DNA of 64,000 bases from Rhizorhapis sp036570425 (GCA_036570425.1 DATCYF010000023.1:1-64000); one strand, 5' to 3'. Shown: positions 1-16,276, counted from the stretch's first letter. A program made the numbers and translations. Notes: generated by a model not told the origin, from the letters alone.

Positions 1-525
1 CTTCCAGGCCATGCACTCGCAAACGATCGTCGACGACTGCCAACGGATCAGTCGCCGGCCCCATCTTGCAGGTGCCAACGAGATGATAACTGCTGTTGCC
101 ATATTGGCGGGCGAAGCCAAGCCATTCGTCGTCAGTCTGCAGATTGTCTCCGGTGTTGTCCCTAGAGGCATCTGCGGCGTGCCGGTGTGGTGGTTCAGCG
201 CATCGCGGACGGTGACATCATCCTTACCGTTGCGTCCAAACTCCGGCCAGTAGTCAGCGATGGGGCGATCATAGTCGAGCAAGCCTTTCTCCGCCTGCAC
301 ATGCACTGCGGTGGAGGCCACAGCCTTGGTCACCGAAAAGACATTGAACAGCGTATCGCCGTCGACTTTCCTGCCAGAGTCCTTATCGGCAAGGCCTCCC
401 CAGCAGTCGACCACCAGTTCTTCACCCAGATAGGCGGCGACCTGGATGCCGATTTCGCCCTTCTCTGCAATGGCTTGATCGATGGCGGCCTGAACCGCTG
501 CATTCGCCTGCGCATTGATAGTCAT
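1..525 (-). pseudogene. Serine esterase (beta-lactamase fold) 5' part joined out of frame to a GMC oxidoreductase 3' part
   Basis: From the ATG at 525, preceded by an AGGGAG ribosome site, about 115 codons read as the N-terminus of a class C beta-lactamase-like esterase (EstB type): the SxxK nucleophile motif appears as SVTK near residue 66, and a HHTGTPQMP stretch sits where the family has its SH-x-GxPQ segment. Left of about position 170 the homology stops. A different frame now reads as the C-terminal part of a glucose-methanol-choline oxidoreductase, with the hallmark YHLVGTCKMGP followed by a VVDDRLRVHGLE segment. The esterase frame stays open to the window edge but looks meaningless there. 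The sequence thus shows a junction of two unrelated genes, most simply a deletion. The start overlaps the stop of the upstream monooxygenase-like gene as ATGA, so the esterase was once in that operon. Confidence 0.72.
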
Positions 526-842
526 TGCGCTCTCCCTGGACGCTTGAAATCAAAATGCTCAAGCGGCCCCTGCCGCGCGACCGATCGAACGACCCGTCCC
601 ACCAAGGGCAATTCGGCCAGAAAATTGCGGAAGGGCGCGCCGGTGGCGTGTCCGGCAAAAGCCGCCTCGCTTTCCCAGAGTTCCACAAGGTGGAAGAGGC
701 GGGGATCATCGAGGTCCGCCGTAAAACGATATATGAGACAGCCTTCTTCCGCTTGCGAGCCCGCCATCGTTCGCCGCAGTAGACCGGTGGCCTCCTTGCG
801 GCGATCGTCCTTGGCCTCAATCGTAACATCGAACAGTATCAT
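522..842 (-). CDS. Antibiotic biosynthesis monooxygenase (ABM) domain protein
   Basis: Encodes a small 106-residue protein that begins MILFDVTIEAKDD and continues with a GCLIYRF segment and a HLVELWES segment, the beta-strand pattern of the dimeric alpha/beta-barrel ABM (YgiN-like) family. Members are small cofactor-free oxygenases of quinol-like compounds or stress proteins; the substrate here is unknown. A very good ribosome site (AAGGAGGAG) lies just before the ATG. It sits 34 bases downstream of a PPOX-family gene and overlaps the following esterase start by ATGA, so the three form one minus-strand transcription unit. The family is clear, the biochemical role is not. Confidence 0.7.
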   Translation of the reverse strand: MILFDVTIEAKDDRRKEATGLLRRTMAGSQAEEGCLIYRFTADLDDPRLFHLVELWESEAAFAGHATGAPFRNFLAELPLVGRVVRSVARQGPLEHFDFKRPGRAQ

Positions 843-876
843 GTGCCGCTCCTCCTTTCAGGGCGGGCCATAGGCA

Positions 877-1308
877 TCAGTCTGCCAGCGGCCGGCCCAG
901 CAGATCCTCCGACCGCTCGACCCTCACGAGGACTGCCGATCCTTTGCGTTCGGGATCGCGGTCCTTCTCCGGTTGAACCAGACGATCCCAGATGCGTTGC
1001 GCAATGGGATCGTCCTTATGGATCGCCGCTTCGCCATAGAAGCGCGCTATGCCACCTGCCGGAAGGACGCCAGCGGGCATCAGCTCTGGATTATGGAAAT
1101 AGATGGTCACCTTCGAACCATCGATCAAACCGGCTGCGGTGCTTCCTCCGCCCCGATCCCAGAAAGAAATGTGGTCATCGTCATAGATCTGTACGCTGCC
1201 CCGGGGGCTGATCTGCGCGAAGCCGGTGGGAAGGCAGGTCCCCACCAGGCAGACATGGCTCGGAAATGCGGCATCGATATGTTGCTGAACAAACTTTGGT
1301 ATCGGCAT
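877..1308 (-). CDS. Pyridoxamine 5'-phosphate oxidase-family (FMN split barrel) protein
   Basis: Encodes 143 residues with a split-barrel flavoprotein pattern: an early segment LVGTCLPTGFAQISPRGSVQIYD, then a DHISFWDRG segment and a KVTIYFHNPE strand, followed by GIARFYGEA. This matches the small PPOX-class proteins that bind FMN, F420 or heme and reduce small molecules; the real PdxH of this genome lies at 27670-28248, so this is a paralogue of unknown substrate. An AGGAAAGAGAG ribosome site precedes the ATG. It is first in a minus-strand unit with the ABM protein and the broken esterase. Confidence 0.68.
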   Translation of the reverse strand: MPIPKFVQQHIDAAFPSHVCLVGTCLPTGFAQISPRGSVQIYDDDHISFWDRGGGSTAAGLIDGSKVTIYFHNPELMPAGVLPAGGIARFYGEAAIHKDDPIAQRIWDRLVQPEKDRDPERKGSAVLVRVERSEDLLGRPLAD

Positions 1309-1425
1309 CTTTGCTCTCTTTCCTGTACGTCCATGTTGCGGCGGGTGAGTATTGCATGGCTTTCACACGTCAGCAAAAGATGCGAGATGCCGCGGCAAGC
1401 GCAGCCCTGCCGCTGCATCTCCGGC

Positions 1426-1698
1426 CTAGAATTCGGCAGTCATGCGCAAGCCGTAGGTCCGGGGGTCGCCGGGGAACAAGTTCTGCCCCAGCGCGCCCAG
1501 CGTGGATCCCCAGCTTGAATATTTGGTGTTAGTGATGTTGCGGCTATAGGCCGAGAGGGTCAGGCCGTTGTCCAGGCGATAATAAATATTGGCATCAAGC
1601 AACCAATATCCCTTCTGGGGCAGCAGATTGGCTTCATCATTAAGCATCGGCCCAGCAACATAAATCAACCATTTGTTTGGTAGCACAGACCAGATCAC
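1426..1698 (-). pseudogene. C-terminal fragment of a TonB-dependent outer-membrane receptor
   Basis: About 80 residues read as the last beta-strands of a TonB-dependent receptor: QKGYWLLDANIYYRLDNG, then LSAYSRNITNTKYSS, then a typical ending PRTYGLRMTAEF with terminal phenylalanine as needed for outer-membrane assembly. An intact receptor has 700-900 residues including a plug domain; nothing upstream of about 1700 in any frame continues it. The fragment therefore has lost its 5' end and cannot work. The ATG at 1698 is accidental. It lies next to the esterase/GMC junction, so this end of the window has lost several genes. Confidence 0.65.
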
Positions 1699-1806
1699 GA
1701 CAGCCTTGCTAAGCCTCAGCGAATTTCTGACTCATGGATAATAGCGTGGTGTCTATGTGTCGTGGGCGACTCTTCGCAGGGGGGCCCCTTTATCTCCGAT
1801 GATCGT

Positions 1807-2088
1807 CTATCTCCGATGGTCGGCTTCATCAGGCAGATGTTGTGTGGCGTTGGTGACGCTTTGATCATGGCCGCTCTTGTCGCTGAAAAACGCCGCTGCA
1901 AATAATCCGCATCCAAGCATGACCGAAAGAAAAACGCCCGCGATGGTGGCCACGGCTACAACGAAGGTCAGATGGCCGTTAATCCCCAGATAGGATAGCG
2001 CGCCGATGACCATCAAGACGCCCGCCACGCCGATCCACAGCATCACGCGTTTGAACTCAGCGATTGCACGTTGGCGGTCATGTTCCAT
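1807..2088 (-). CDS. Small membrane protein with two transmembrane helices, function unknown
   Basis: The ATG at 2088 with AGGA ten bases ahead gives a 93-residue protein starting MEHDRQRAIAEFKRVM. Two hydrophobic helices follow, roughly residues 16-36 (VMLWIGVAGVLMVIGALSYL) and 42-67, then a polar, histidine-rich tail. The frame is open for 55 more codons upstream, but that stretch is rich in Arg, Ser and Gln and looks non-coding, so the later start is preferred. I do not recognise a named family. It is the last gene before the rpoB leader and points away from it. Confidence 0.5.
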   Translation of the reverse strand: MEHDRQRAIAEFKRVMLWIGVAGVLMVIGALSYLGINGHLTFVVAVATIAGVFLSVMLGCGLFAAAFFSDKSGHDQSVTNATQHLPDEADHRR

Positions 2089-2464
2089 GTGTGCTATCCT
2101 ACGGCATCTCTTCCGATATTGCGAGATGTTTGTCTGGATTGCCCGTTGGCTTTGCGACACGCTTTCGGCCGATTTCGATAAGCAAGTGCCCTTCACAAGC
2201 CCTGACGAATATCCTATATAGGTTGCACGAGTTTTCCTGGCTTCATCCATCATGCCGATGATCGAAGCTGCCCTTGCTCCTTCGGGACACGATCCGTTTT
2301 GCGCGGCGGATTGCGACGAATTGGGGGATTAAGGGGTTTTACCAGACGCAAACAGTGCGGATCCGACAGCCCGGACCCGCACTTTTTTTCGTGGGAACTG
2401 GTCTTGCGAATCGGCTGCGATCCCGCTGAGAGGCGGAAAAAATTTGGAACAAGGCAGGTAAAGC
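2089..2464. other. Intergenic region upstream of rpoB
   Basis: This stretch of 376 bases separates the small membrane protein gene from rpoB. It holds one clear element, the hairpin with a T-run at 2355-2389, and the rpoB ribosome site (AAGGCAGG) just before 2465. I see no trace of rplL or rplJ, which normally precede rpoB, and no convincing promoter hexamers. The plus-strand open frame here is not believable as a gene. Confidence 0.5.
2355..2389 (+). terminator. Intrinsic terminator/attenuator in the rpoB leader
   Basis: Arms GTGCGGATCCG (2355-2365) and CGGACCCGCAC (2372-2382) pair with one mismatch around a six-base loop, followed by seven T (2383-2389). It lies 76 bases before the rpoB start in the rpoB direction. 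In many bacteria an attenuator between rplL and rpoB lowers rpoBC expression relative to the ribosomal proteins; this hairpin is in the right place to do that, although the ribosomal genes themselves are not seen upstream. Confidence 0.75.
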
Positions 2465-6625
<4,161 letters not shown>

Positions 6626-6634
6626 AACCACACC

Positions 6635-6732
6635 TCCCCCTCCTCTTCAGGGGAGGGGGCGAGGGTTGGGGCATGTCCTCACCCTGATGAAATTTCATTC
6701 CCCACCCCAACCCCTCCCTGAAGAGGAGGGGC
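6635..6732. repeat. REP-like long inverted repeat between rpoB and rpoC
   Basis: A GC-rich arm at 6635-6671 contains CCCTCCTCTTCAGGG and ends GGGTTGGGG; the arm at 6705-6732 is its near-exact reverse complement (CCCCAACCCCTCCCTG, then AAGAGGAGGGG). The spacer is about 33 bases. Each arm also contains a small palindrome around TCTTCAGGGG. It resembles the extragenic palindromes that sphingomonads carry in many copies. As RNA it would fold into a long stem inside the rpoB-rpoC message without a T-run, so it is more likely to affect message stability than to stop transcription. Confidence 0.75.
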
Positions 6733-6749
6733 TAAGGAAGGTAGAGACA

Positions 6750-11003
<4,254 letters not shown>

Positions 11004-11314
11004 GAGGAAGTCGCCAGATGCTTCAGATGGAGCGTCCGGCGAACCTTTCGTGAAACTAGGAGCGGCCGGTCCGGTAACGGATCGGTCGTTCGTTTATGGG
11101 CATGCGATCTTCGGTGTCATTCCGCGTCGTTCCGGGATGGACCCTGTCCGCCATTTCCACGCCCGTGACCGGCGAGGATCGCTGTGATGCAGCCAAACAG
11201 GACAAGGACAAAGCGCGCCCTTCATGCCGGGAAGAGCTTCCCACCTCGGGAGAAAGGGCGGTTCATATTCCCAGGTCGCCACAACGCGCTGCCCCCTTGT
11301 GCGGCAAGCGAACG
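11004..11314. other. Intergenic region between rpoC and the convergent transporter gene
   Basis: These 311 bases contain the hairpin at 11063-11095 described separately and a smaller palindrome (GGGAA, loop, TTCCC) near 11230. No gene was recognised: the short open frames on either strand lack ribosome sites and family resemblance. Confidence 0.5.
11063..11095 (+). terminator. Possible rpoBC terminator hairpin
   Basis: CGGCCGGTCCG (11063-11073) pairs with CGGATCGGTCG (11078-11088) through nine Watson-Crick and two G-U pairs around a GTAA tetraloop of the stable GNRA class, then a weak T-rich tail (TTCGTTTA). It lies 60 bases behind the rpoC stop. The stem is convincing, the tail is poor, so termination here may be partial or factor-aided. 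Confidence 0.5.
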
Positions 11315-12208
11315 TCACTCTTCTCTTCGTCGAGGCAGCTTCAATTCACTGACGATAACCCCGACCAGGATCAGGGCCGCGCCCAGGAATACACCGGGCG
11401 GCAAACGTTCGCCTGCAATGCGGCCCAATATTCCGGCAACGACAGGCTCACCCGCATAGATGACGGTGGCGCGGGTGGGTGACACGCTGCGCTGAGCCCA
11501 GTTCATTACCACCTGAATGAGGGCGCTCGCTGCCCCCAATCCCACGCCGATATAAACCAGCAGCCAGGAAAAGGCCGGCACCGATTCCCCTGCGGGCATC
11601 ATCGCCGCAAAGCTCAGGAGCGATGCCGTGCCGAGTTGAATGATTGTTATCCGTCGTGCATCGACCTTCGGCGCATAATGGCCGATGGCGATAATCTCCC
11701 CCGCGATCACCAGCGTGCTGATGATTGTCAGCCATTCGCCCTTTCCCAGACTGCCGGCGATACCATCGGGTCCCGCCAACGCGAGCATTCCCGCAAAGGC
11801 AAAACCCGCGCCCGTCCAGGCCATGATACCGGGTGGGCGGCGCAAAACCAGCCATTGAAGGATAGGGACTAGCGGGACGTAAAGCGCCGTGATGAAGGCC
11901 GATTTGCTGCTGGGAATGGTCTGCAATCCCATGGTTTGAAGCACGTAGCCCGTGGCAATGCTAAGCCCCACAAGAAATCCAGCCCGCATTTCTGTTTTTG
12001 TCAGGCCCTTCAGTGCCCGCCATGTGAAGGGCAGTATCACCAGAGCCGCCGTTCCGAAGCGTAATCCCACGAAAAAATAGGGACCACTCACTGCCATCGC
12101 CATCTGGACGAGCAGAAAGGTGGTGCCCCAGATCATGGTGATGGCCACAAGCGCCAGTTCAGCCTTACCAAAGCGAACGCTCATATGTGGGTGGGATGCA
12201 ATTGGCAT
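11315..12208 (-). CDS. EamA-family (DMT superfamily) transporter
   Basis: 297-residue inner-membrane protein with about ten transmembrane helices arranged as two EamA repeats. The first repeat opens with LALVAITMIWGTTFLLVQMA, the second ends PVVAGILGRIAGERLPPGVFLGAALILVGV, both typical of RhaT/YdcZ-like drug and metabolite exporters. The substrate cannot be told from sequence. The start at 12208 (MPIASHPH) is preferred for its AGGAC ribosome site; a second ATG eight codons on is possible, and the longer open frame upstream looks non-coding. It is divergent from the acyl-CoA dehydrogenase with 102 bases between them. Confidence 0.85.
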   Translation of the reverse strand: MPIASHPHMSVRFGKAELALVAITMIWGTTFLLVQMAMAVSGPYFFVGLRFGTAALVILPFTWRALKGLTKTEMRAGFLVGLSIATGYVLQTMGLQTIPSSKSAFITALYVPLVPILQWLVLRRPPGIMAWTGAGFAFAGMLALAGPDGIAGSLGKGEWLTIISTLVIAGEIIAIGHYAPKVDARRITIIQLGTASLLSFAAMMPAGESVPAFSWLLVYIGVGLGAASALIQVVMNWAQRSVSPTRATVIYAGEPVVAGILGRIAGERLPPGVFLGAALILVGVIVSELKLPRRREE

Positions 12209-12310
12209 CGAAGGTCCTCGGTGCAGGAGCGATTTGCCCTGTGCGCAAAGCCCCGCTGCGTCAAGGGTGGTTCGCTTGACGGGGGGACTGGAGCGGCGCA
12301 AGCTTGCTCT

Positions 12311-13486
12311 ATGACGCGCTTCACCTATCGCTGGGATGACCCCTTCCTTCTGGAGGAACAGCTTACGGGTGACGAACGCATGGTGCGTGATAGCGCTCAC
12401 GCCTATGCGCGGGAGCAGTTGTTACCACGGGTTATCTCCGCCACGCGGGAGGAGCGGTTTGATCGGGAAATCATGACCGAAATGGGCGCGCTTGGTCTGT
12501 TGGGCGCAACCATAAGGGGTTATGGCTGCGCTGGTGTCTCGCATGTCGCCTATGGTTTGATCGCGCGCGAAGTGGAGGCGGTCGACAGCGGGTATCGTAG
12601 CGCAATGAGCGTTCAATCATCTCTCGTCATGGAGCCGCTATATGCCTACGGCACCGACGAGCAGAGGCAACGATGGCTTCCCGGTCTGGCGAGCGGAGAA
12701 ATCATAGGCTGTTTTGGGCTGACAGAACCTGGTGCGGGATCGGATCCCGGTTCCATCGCAAGCCGCGCGCGCATGGTGAAGGGCGGCCATCGCCTGACAG
12801 GTTCAAAAATCTGGATCACGAATGCGCCGATCGCCGACGTGGCAATAATATGGGCGAAAACTGAGGATGATATCATTCGCGGTTTCATTCTGGAGCGTGG
12901 ATGGCCGGGCCTTTCCTTCCCAAAGATAGAGGGCAAGATGAGCCTGCGGGCCTCAAGCACTGGCGAGATCGTGATGGACGACGTGTTCGTTCCCGATGCC
13001 AATCTGCTACCTGGAGCCAAAGGACTGGCCGGACCGTTCGGATGTTTGAACAAGGCGCGATTCGGCGTTGCCTGGGGTGCCATGGGCGCAGCGGAAGATT
13101 GTTGGCGAAGGGCGCGGCAATATGTGCTGAACCGCGAGCAGTTCGGTCGGCCGCTGGCTGCGACGCAACTGGTCCAGACCAAGCTGGCCAACATGCAAAC
13201 GGAAATTGCGCTGGGGCTGAATGCAGCTTTGACTGTCGGCCGGAATATCGATGCGGGTACGTGGGCGCCGGAGATGATCAGTCTCATCAAACGCAACAAC
13301 AGTGGCAAAGCGTTGGACATTGCCCGGGCAGCGCGGGACATGCATGGCGGTAACGGGATCAGCGATGAATTTCATGTCATGCGCCACCTCATCAACCTGG
13401 AAACGGTTAATACGTATGAAGGGACGTATGATGTCCACGGGCTGATCTTGGGGCGCGCGATCACGGGAATTCAGGCATTCGGGTGA
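12311..13486 (+). CDS. gcdH: Glutaryl-CoA dehydrogenase-like acyl-CoA dehydrogenase
   Basis: 391-residue FAD enzyme of the acyl-CoA dehydrogenase fold. Three features point to glutaryl-CoA dehydrogenase, which oxidises and decarboxylates glutaryl-CoA to crotonyl-CoA in lysine and tryptophan breakdown: an N-terminal FTYRWDDPFLLEEQLTGDE segment, the GCFGLTEPGAGSDP loop, and the catalytic-glutamate region NTYEGTYDVHGLILGRAITG near the end. Most members read TYEGTHDxHALILG, so the Tyr and Gly are small departures. The ATG at 12311 gives the usual length. No CoA-transferase or regulator gene lies beside it. The name is probable, not proven, since close paralogues act on other dicarboxylyl-CoAs. 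Confidence 0.85.
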   Translation: MTRFTYRWDDPFLLEEQLTGDERMVRDSAHAYAREQLLPRVISATREERFDREIMTEMGALGLLGATIRGYGCAGVSHVAYGLIAREVEAVDSGYRSAMSVQSSLVMEPLYAYGTDEQRQRWLPGLASGEIIGCFGLTEPGAGSDPGSIASRARMVKGGHRLTGSKIWITNAPIADVAIIWAKTEDDIIRGFILERGWPGLSFPKIEGKMSLRASSTGEIVMDDVFVPDANLLPGAKGLAGPFGCLNKARFGVAWGAMGAAEDCWRRARQYVLNREQFGRPLAATQLVQTKLANMQTEIALGLNAALTVGRNIDAGTWAPEMISLIKRNNSGKALDIARAARDMHGGNGISDEFHVMRHLINLETVNTYEGTYDVHGLILGRAITGIQAFG

Positions 13487-13806
13487 GGTCTGGCCTTAAA
13501 GAGCATTCAAATAAAGCATAGCCCCGCGGATCATGCCAGCACCTAGCGCGCATTCCCTACGGCCTGCTCATCCCTCTCCGGGGAAGGGTCGCGGCTATCG
13601 AGAATGGCAATGCCTTTCTGCACGGCTGGCCGCTCGGCGATTTCCTCTTTCCAGCGTTGGGAGATGCCGCAGGCCGTCAATCTCCACTCGCGACCATTTG
13701 TGGCCACGCACCAGCATCAATTTCGAAAATCGCATGCTTGTGCCTCTTGTCTCTTTGCTAATTAAGCGTTCGTTGGTATCGGCCGGAAACTGGACGAGAA
13801 AACGGC
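13487..13806. other. Intergenic region between gcdH and argB
   Basis: This 320-base stretch holds the glutathione S-transferase remnant described separately (minus strand, 13543-13735) and a short GC-rich palindrome (CCCTCTCCGGGGAAGGG) at about 13571. No intact gene or clear terminator is visible. The argB ATG has only a weak ribosome site. Confidence 0.45.
13543..13735 (-). pseudogene. Glutathione S-transferase C-terminal remnant
   Basis: On the minus strand one frame reads RWKEEIAERPAVQKGIAIL, very like the end of a glutathione S-transferase C-terminal domain, and the neighbouring frame just upstream reads VEIDGLRHLPTLER, which fits the preceding family segment (x-Y/L-P-x-L-x-R-W). The two match only if a one-base frameshift near 13660 is repaired. 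No glutathione-binding N-terminal domain is present. This is a decayed fragment, recognised by eye; it ends in a stop at 13543. Confidence 0.42.
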
Positions 13807-14709
13807 ATGACCACCAAACACGCACCTGACCCCGCGCTTCTGGCCAAAGCGGAGACTCTCACGGAGGCGCTGCCTTATATGCAGCGCTATGCAGGCAAGA
13901 CGTTCGTGGTGAAATATGGCGGTCACGCCATGGGCGATCCTGAACTTGCACGCGATTTCGCCGAGGATGTGGTGCTGTTGAAGGCGGTGGGCATCAACCC
14001 TGTCGTCGTGCATGGCGGCGGGCCGCAGATTGGCGCGATGCTGAAGCAGCTTAACGTTGAAACGCAGTTTATAGACGGTTTGCGCGTGACGGATAGCGAA
14101 ACCGCGCGCGTGGCCGAAATGGTGCTATCCGGTGCCATCAACAAGGAACTGGTAAGCTGGATCGGGCAAGCGGGCGGACGTGCCGTCGGTATTTCCGGCA
14201 AGGACGGCGGTTTTGTCACCGCCACCAAGGTCCGGCGCACGCAGAGAGATCCGGATAGCAATATCGAGCGTATCGTGGACCTGGGTTTCGTGGGGGAGCC
14301 AAGCCATATCGACCGTAGCCTGCTTGATACGATCAGCGCTGCGGGCATGATCCCGGTCGTCGCGCCCATCGGCATCGGCGATGACGGGCATACTTACAAC
14401 ATCAATGCCGACACCATGGCGGGCGCAGTTGCGGCGGCGCTGGGCGCGGCGCGTCTTTTCCTTCTCACCGACGTTCCAGGCGTGTTGGACAAGCAGGGTG
14501 AGTTGCTGACCGATCTGACGCCTCAGGACATCGGGGGCCTGCGTGCGGACGGGACGATTTCTGGCGGCATGATTCCGAAGCTGGAAACCTGCGTCCAGGC
14601 GGTGGAAGGCGGAGTGAATGCCGCAGTCATTCTGGACGGTCGCGTTCCCCACGCGATGCTTCTGGAAGTCTTCACTCGCCGCGGCGCGGGCACGCTGGTG
14701 CGCATTTGA
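13807..14709 (+). CDS. argB: Acetylglutamate kinase
   Basis: 300-residue amino-acid kinase that phosphorylates N-acetylglutamate, the second step of arginine synthesis. It shows VVKYGGHAMG (phosphate-binding lysine and glycines) near residue 35, VVVHGGGPQIG near 60, NADTMAGAVAAALGA and LLTDVPGVLDKQGEL in the ATP-binding half, and the conserved SGGMIPKLETC loop. Length and order are standard for the hexameric, arginine-inhibited form. The ribosome site is weak. No other arginine genes are nearby; yggT follows after 60 bases. Confidence 0.96.
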   Translation: MTTKHAPDPALLAKAETLTEALPYMQRYAGKTFVVKYGGHAMGDPELARDFAEDVVLLKAVGINPVVVHGGGPQIGAMLKQLNVETQFIDGLRVTDSETARVAEMVLSGAINKELVSWIGQAGGRAVGISGKDGGFVTATKVRRTQRDPDSNIERIVDLGFVGEPSHIDRSLLDTISAAGMIPVVAPIGIGDDGHTYNINADTMAGAVAAALGAARLFLLTDVPGVLDKQGELLTDLTPQDIGGLRADGTISGGMIPKLETCVQAVEGGVNAAVILDGRVPHAMLLEVFTRRGAGTLVRI

Positions 14710-14769
14710 AGCGAACTTGCAACTGCTTTATTATTACAATACACCTGATCTAACCGGACGGAGAAATCG

Positions 14770-15063
14770 ATGCTGGTCGCCTTAATTCAGATCATCAATA
14801 TTCTGCTCAATATCATCTGGTGGATCATCATCATTCAGGCGATTCTATCCTGGCTGATCGCCTTTAATGTCATCAACACCTACAACGATTTTGTTCGCAA
14901 TGTGCTCATCGCGCTCGACCGTATAACCGCGCCGATATACCGGCCGATCCGCAGGATCATGCCTGATCTCGGCGCGCTGGACCTGTCTCCGCTGGTGGTG
15001 TTGCTGGCCATTTACATCATACAGCAAGTGATTTTGCCGCAACTTTATTATGCTGTGGCGTGA
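14770..15063 (+). CDS. yggT: YggT family membrane protein
   Basis: 97 residues with two hydrophobic blocks (residues 3-31 and about 73-95) joined by a conserved DRITAPIYRPIRRIMPDLGALDLSPLV segment, the YggT signature. YggT proteins are inner-membrane proteins linked to cell-shape and osmotic phenotypes, with no known reaction. A GGACGGAG site precedes the ATG. Its stop overlaps the GTG start of the next gene (GTGA), as expected for the common yggT-DUF167 pair. Confidence 0.9.
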   Translation: MLVALIQIINILLNIIWWIIIIQAILSWLIAFNVINTYNDFVRNVLIALDRITAPIYRPIRRIMPDLGALDLSPLVVLLAIYIIQQVILPQLYYAVA

Positions 15064-15383
15064 CGCCTGGCAGCCCTTGGCGACTTGATGGCGAGGAGGT
15101 GCTTTTGTCGATACGCCTGACGCCTCGATCAGCGAAGGAGGGCATTGGCGGCATCTGGCGTGATGCAAAGGAAGCGTCCTGGCTTTGCGCCAGTGTACGC
15201 GCCGTGCCGGAAAAGGGCAGGGCCAACGCGGCGCTCATCAAATTACTGGCGAAGGCGCTCGACTGCCCGCCGAGTGCGATTTCCATGGAAGCGGGTGATA
15301 TTTCGCGGTTAAAGCGGGTCCGCATTTCCGATAGCAGCGTTATGATAACGCAAAAGCTCCAAACATTGGCAGGTGATGCATGA
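15060..15383 (+). CDS. DUF167 (YggU) family protein
   Basis: 107-residue small soluble protein of the DUF167 family: the RLTPRSAKEGIGG opening, a VRAVPEKGRANAALIKLLAKAL helix and a SRLKRVRIS segment are characteristic. The biochemical role is unknown. The start is a GTG within the yggT stop and the stop overlaps the folD ATG as ATGA, so yggT-DUF167-folD are translationally coupled. Confidence 0.9.
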   Translation: MTPGSPWRLDGEEVLLSIRLTPRSAKEGIGGIWRDAKEASWLCASVRAVPEKGRANAALIKLLAKALDCPPSAISMEAGDISRLKRVRISDSSVMITQKLQTLAGDA

Positions 15384-16273
15384 GAGTCGGACGGATTATC
15401 GATGGCAAGGCCTTTGCCGCGAAGCTGCGCGAACAGGTGGCCACGGGGGTGCAGACCTTTACGGCGCAGGCGGGCCGAAAGCCCGGACTCGCGGTGGTGC
15501 TGGTGGGTGAGGATCCGGCCAGCGGCGTCTATGTTCGGAACAAGGGCAAGGCGACTGTCGAGGTGGGCATGGAAAGCATGGAATTCCGCCGCCCAGCGAC
15601 AATCGGCCAGGATGAATTGCTGGAATTGGTCGAGGAACTGAACGGCGACGATAATGTCGACGGCATATTGGTCCAATTACCGCTTCCCGAACATATTGAC
15701 GACAAGGCGGTCATTGCCGCTATTGATCCCGCCAAGGATGTCGATGGATTCCACGTCGTCAACGCGGGCATGCTGGCCGTGGGTGAGGAGGCTATGGTGC
15801 CCTGCACACCGCTGGGCTGCCTGATGCTGTTGAAGGATGAACTGGGCAGCCTTGACGGGCTGGAAGCCGTTATCGTGGGCCGCTCCAATATCGTGGGCAA
15901 GCCGATGGCGCAGCTTCTGCTCAAGGAAAACTGCACCGTTACCCTGGCGCATAGTCGCACGCGCGATCTCGCTTCGGTCATTCACAGGGCGGACATTGTG
16001 GTTGCGGCCGTGGGCATGCCCGAAATGGTGAAGGGCGACTGGATCAAGCCCGGAGCGGTGGTCATCGACGTCGGCATCAACCGCATTGCCGGCACAGAAG
16101 AAGGCAAGACCCGTTTAGTGGGCGATGTCGCTACCTCTGAAGCAATGAGCCATGTCCGCGCGATCACGCCAGTTCCGGGCGGAGTGGGGCCAATGACCAT
16201 TGCCGTCCTGTTGCGCAACACGCTGGTCGCGGCAAGCCGACGGGTGGGACTGGCTGTTCTTGAAGGCCTCTGA
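15380..16273 (+). CDS. folD: Bifunctional methylenetetrahydrofolate dehydrogenase/cyclohydrolase
   Basis: 297-residue cytosolic enzyme that interconverts 5,10-methylene- and 10-formyl-tetrahydrofolate using NADP. The catalytic YVRNKGKA motif carries the Tyr and Lys, followed by GILVQLPLPEH, the KDVDGFH substrate loop, the VIVGRSNIVGKPMAQLLL dinucleotide site and the C-terminal TPVPGGVGPMTIAVLLRNT. All family landmarks are intact. It starts inside the DUF167 stop and is followed four bases later by marC. Confidence 0.97.
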   Translation: MRVGRIIDGKAFAAKLREQVATGVQTFTAQAGRKPGLAVVLVGEDPASGVYVRNKGKATVEVGMESMEFRRPATIGQDELLELVEELNGDDNVDGILVQLPLPEHIDDKAVIAAIDPAKDVDGFHVVNAGMLAVGEEAMVPCTPLGCLMLLKDELGSLDGLEAVIVGRSNIVGKPMAQLLLKENCTVTLAHSRTRDLASVIHRADIVVAAVGMPEMVKGDWIKPGAVVIDVGINRIAGTEEGKTRLVGDVATSEAMSHVRAITPVPGGVGPMTIAVLLRNTLVAASRRVGLAVLEGL

Positions 16274-16276
16274 TCT

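Noticed and set aside
1716..1916. 66-codon minus-strand frame next to the TonB-receptor fragment
   Set aside because: Arg/Ser/His-rich random-looking sequence overlapping the end of the small membrane protein gene.
11094..11318. Minus-strand frames between rpoC and the EamA transporter
   Set aside because: Rich in Arg, Pro and Cys with no ribosome site; overlap the rpoC hairpin region.
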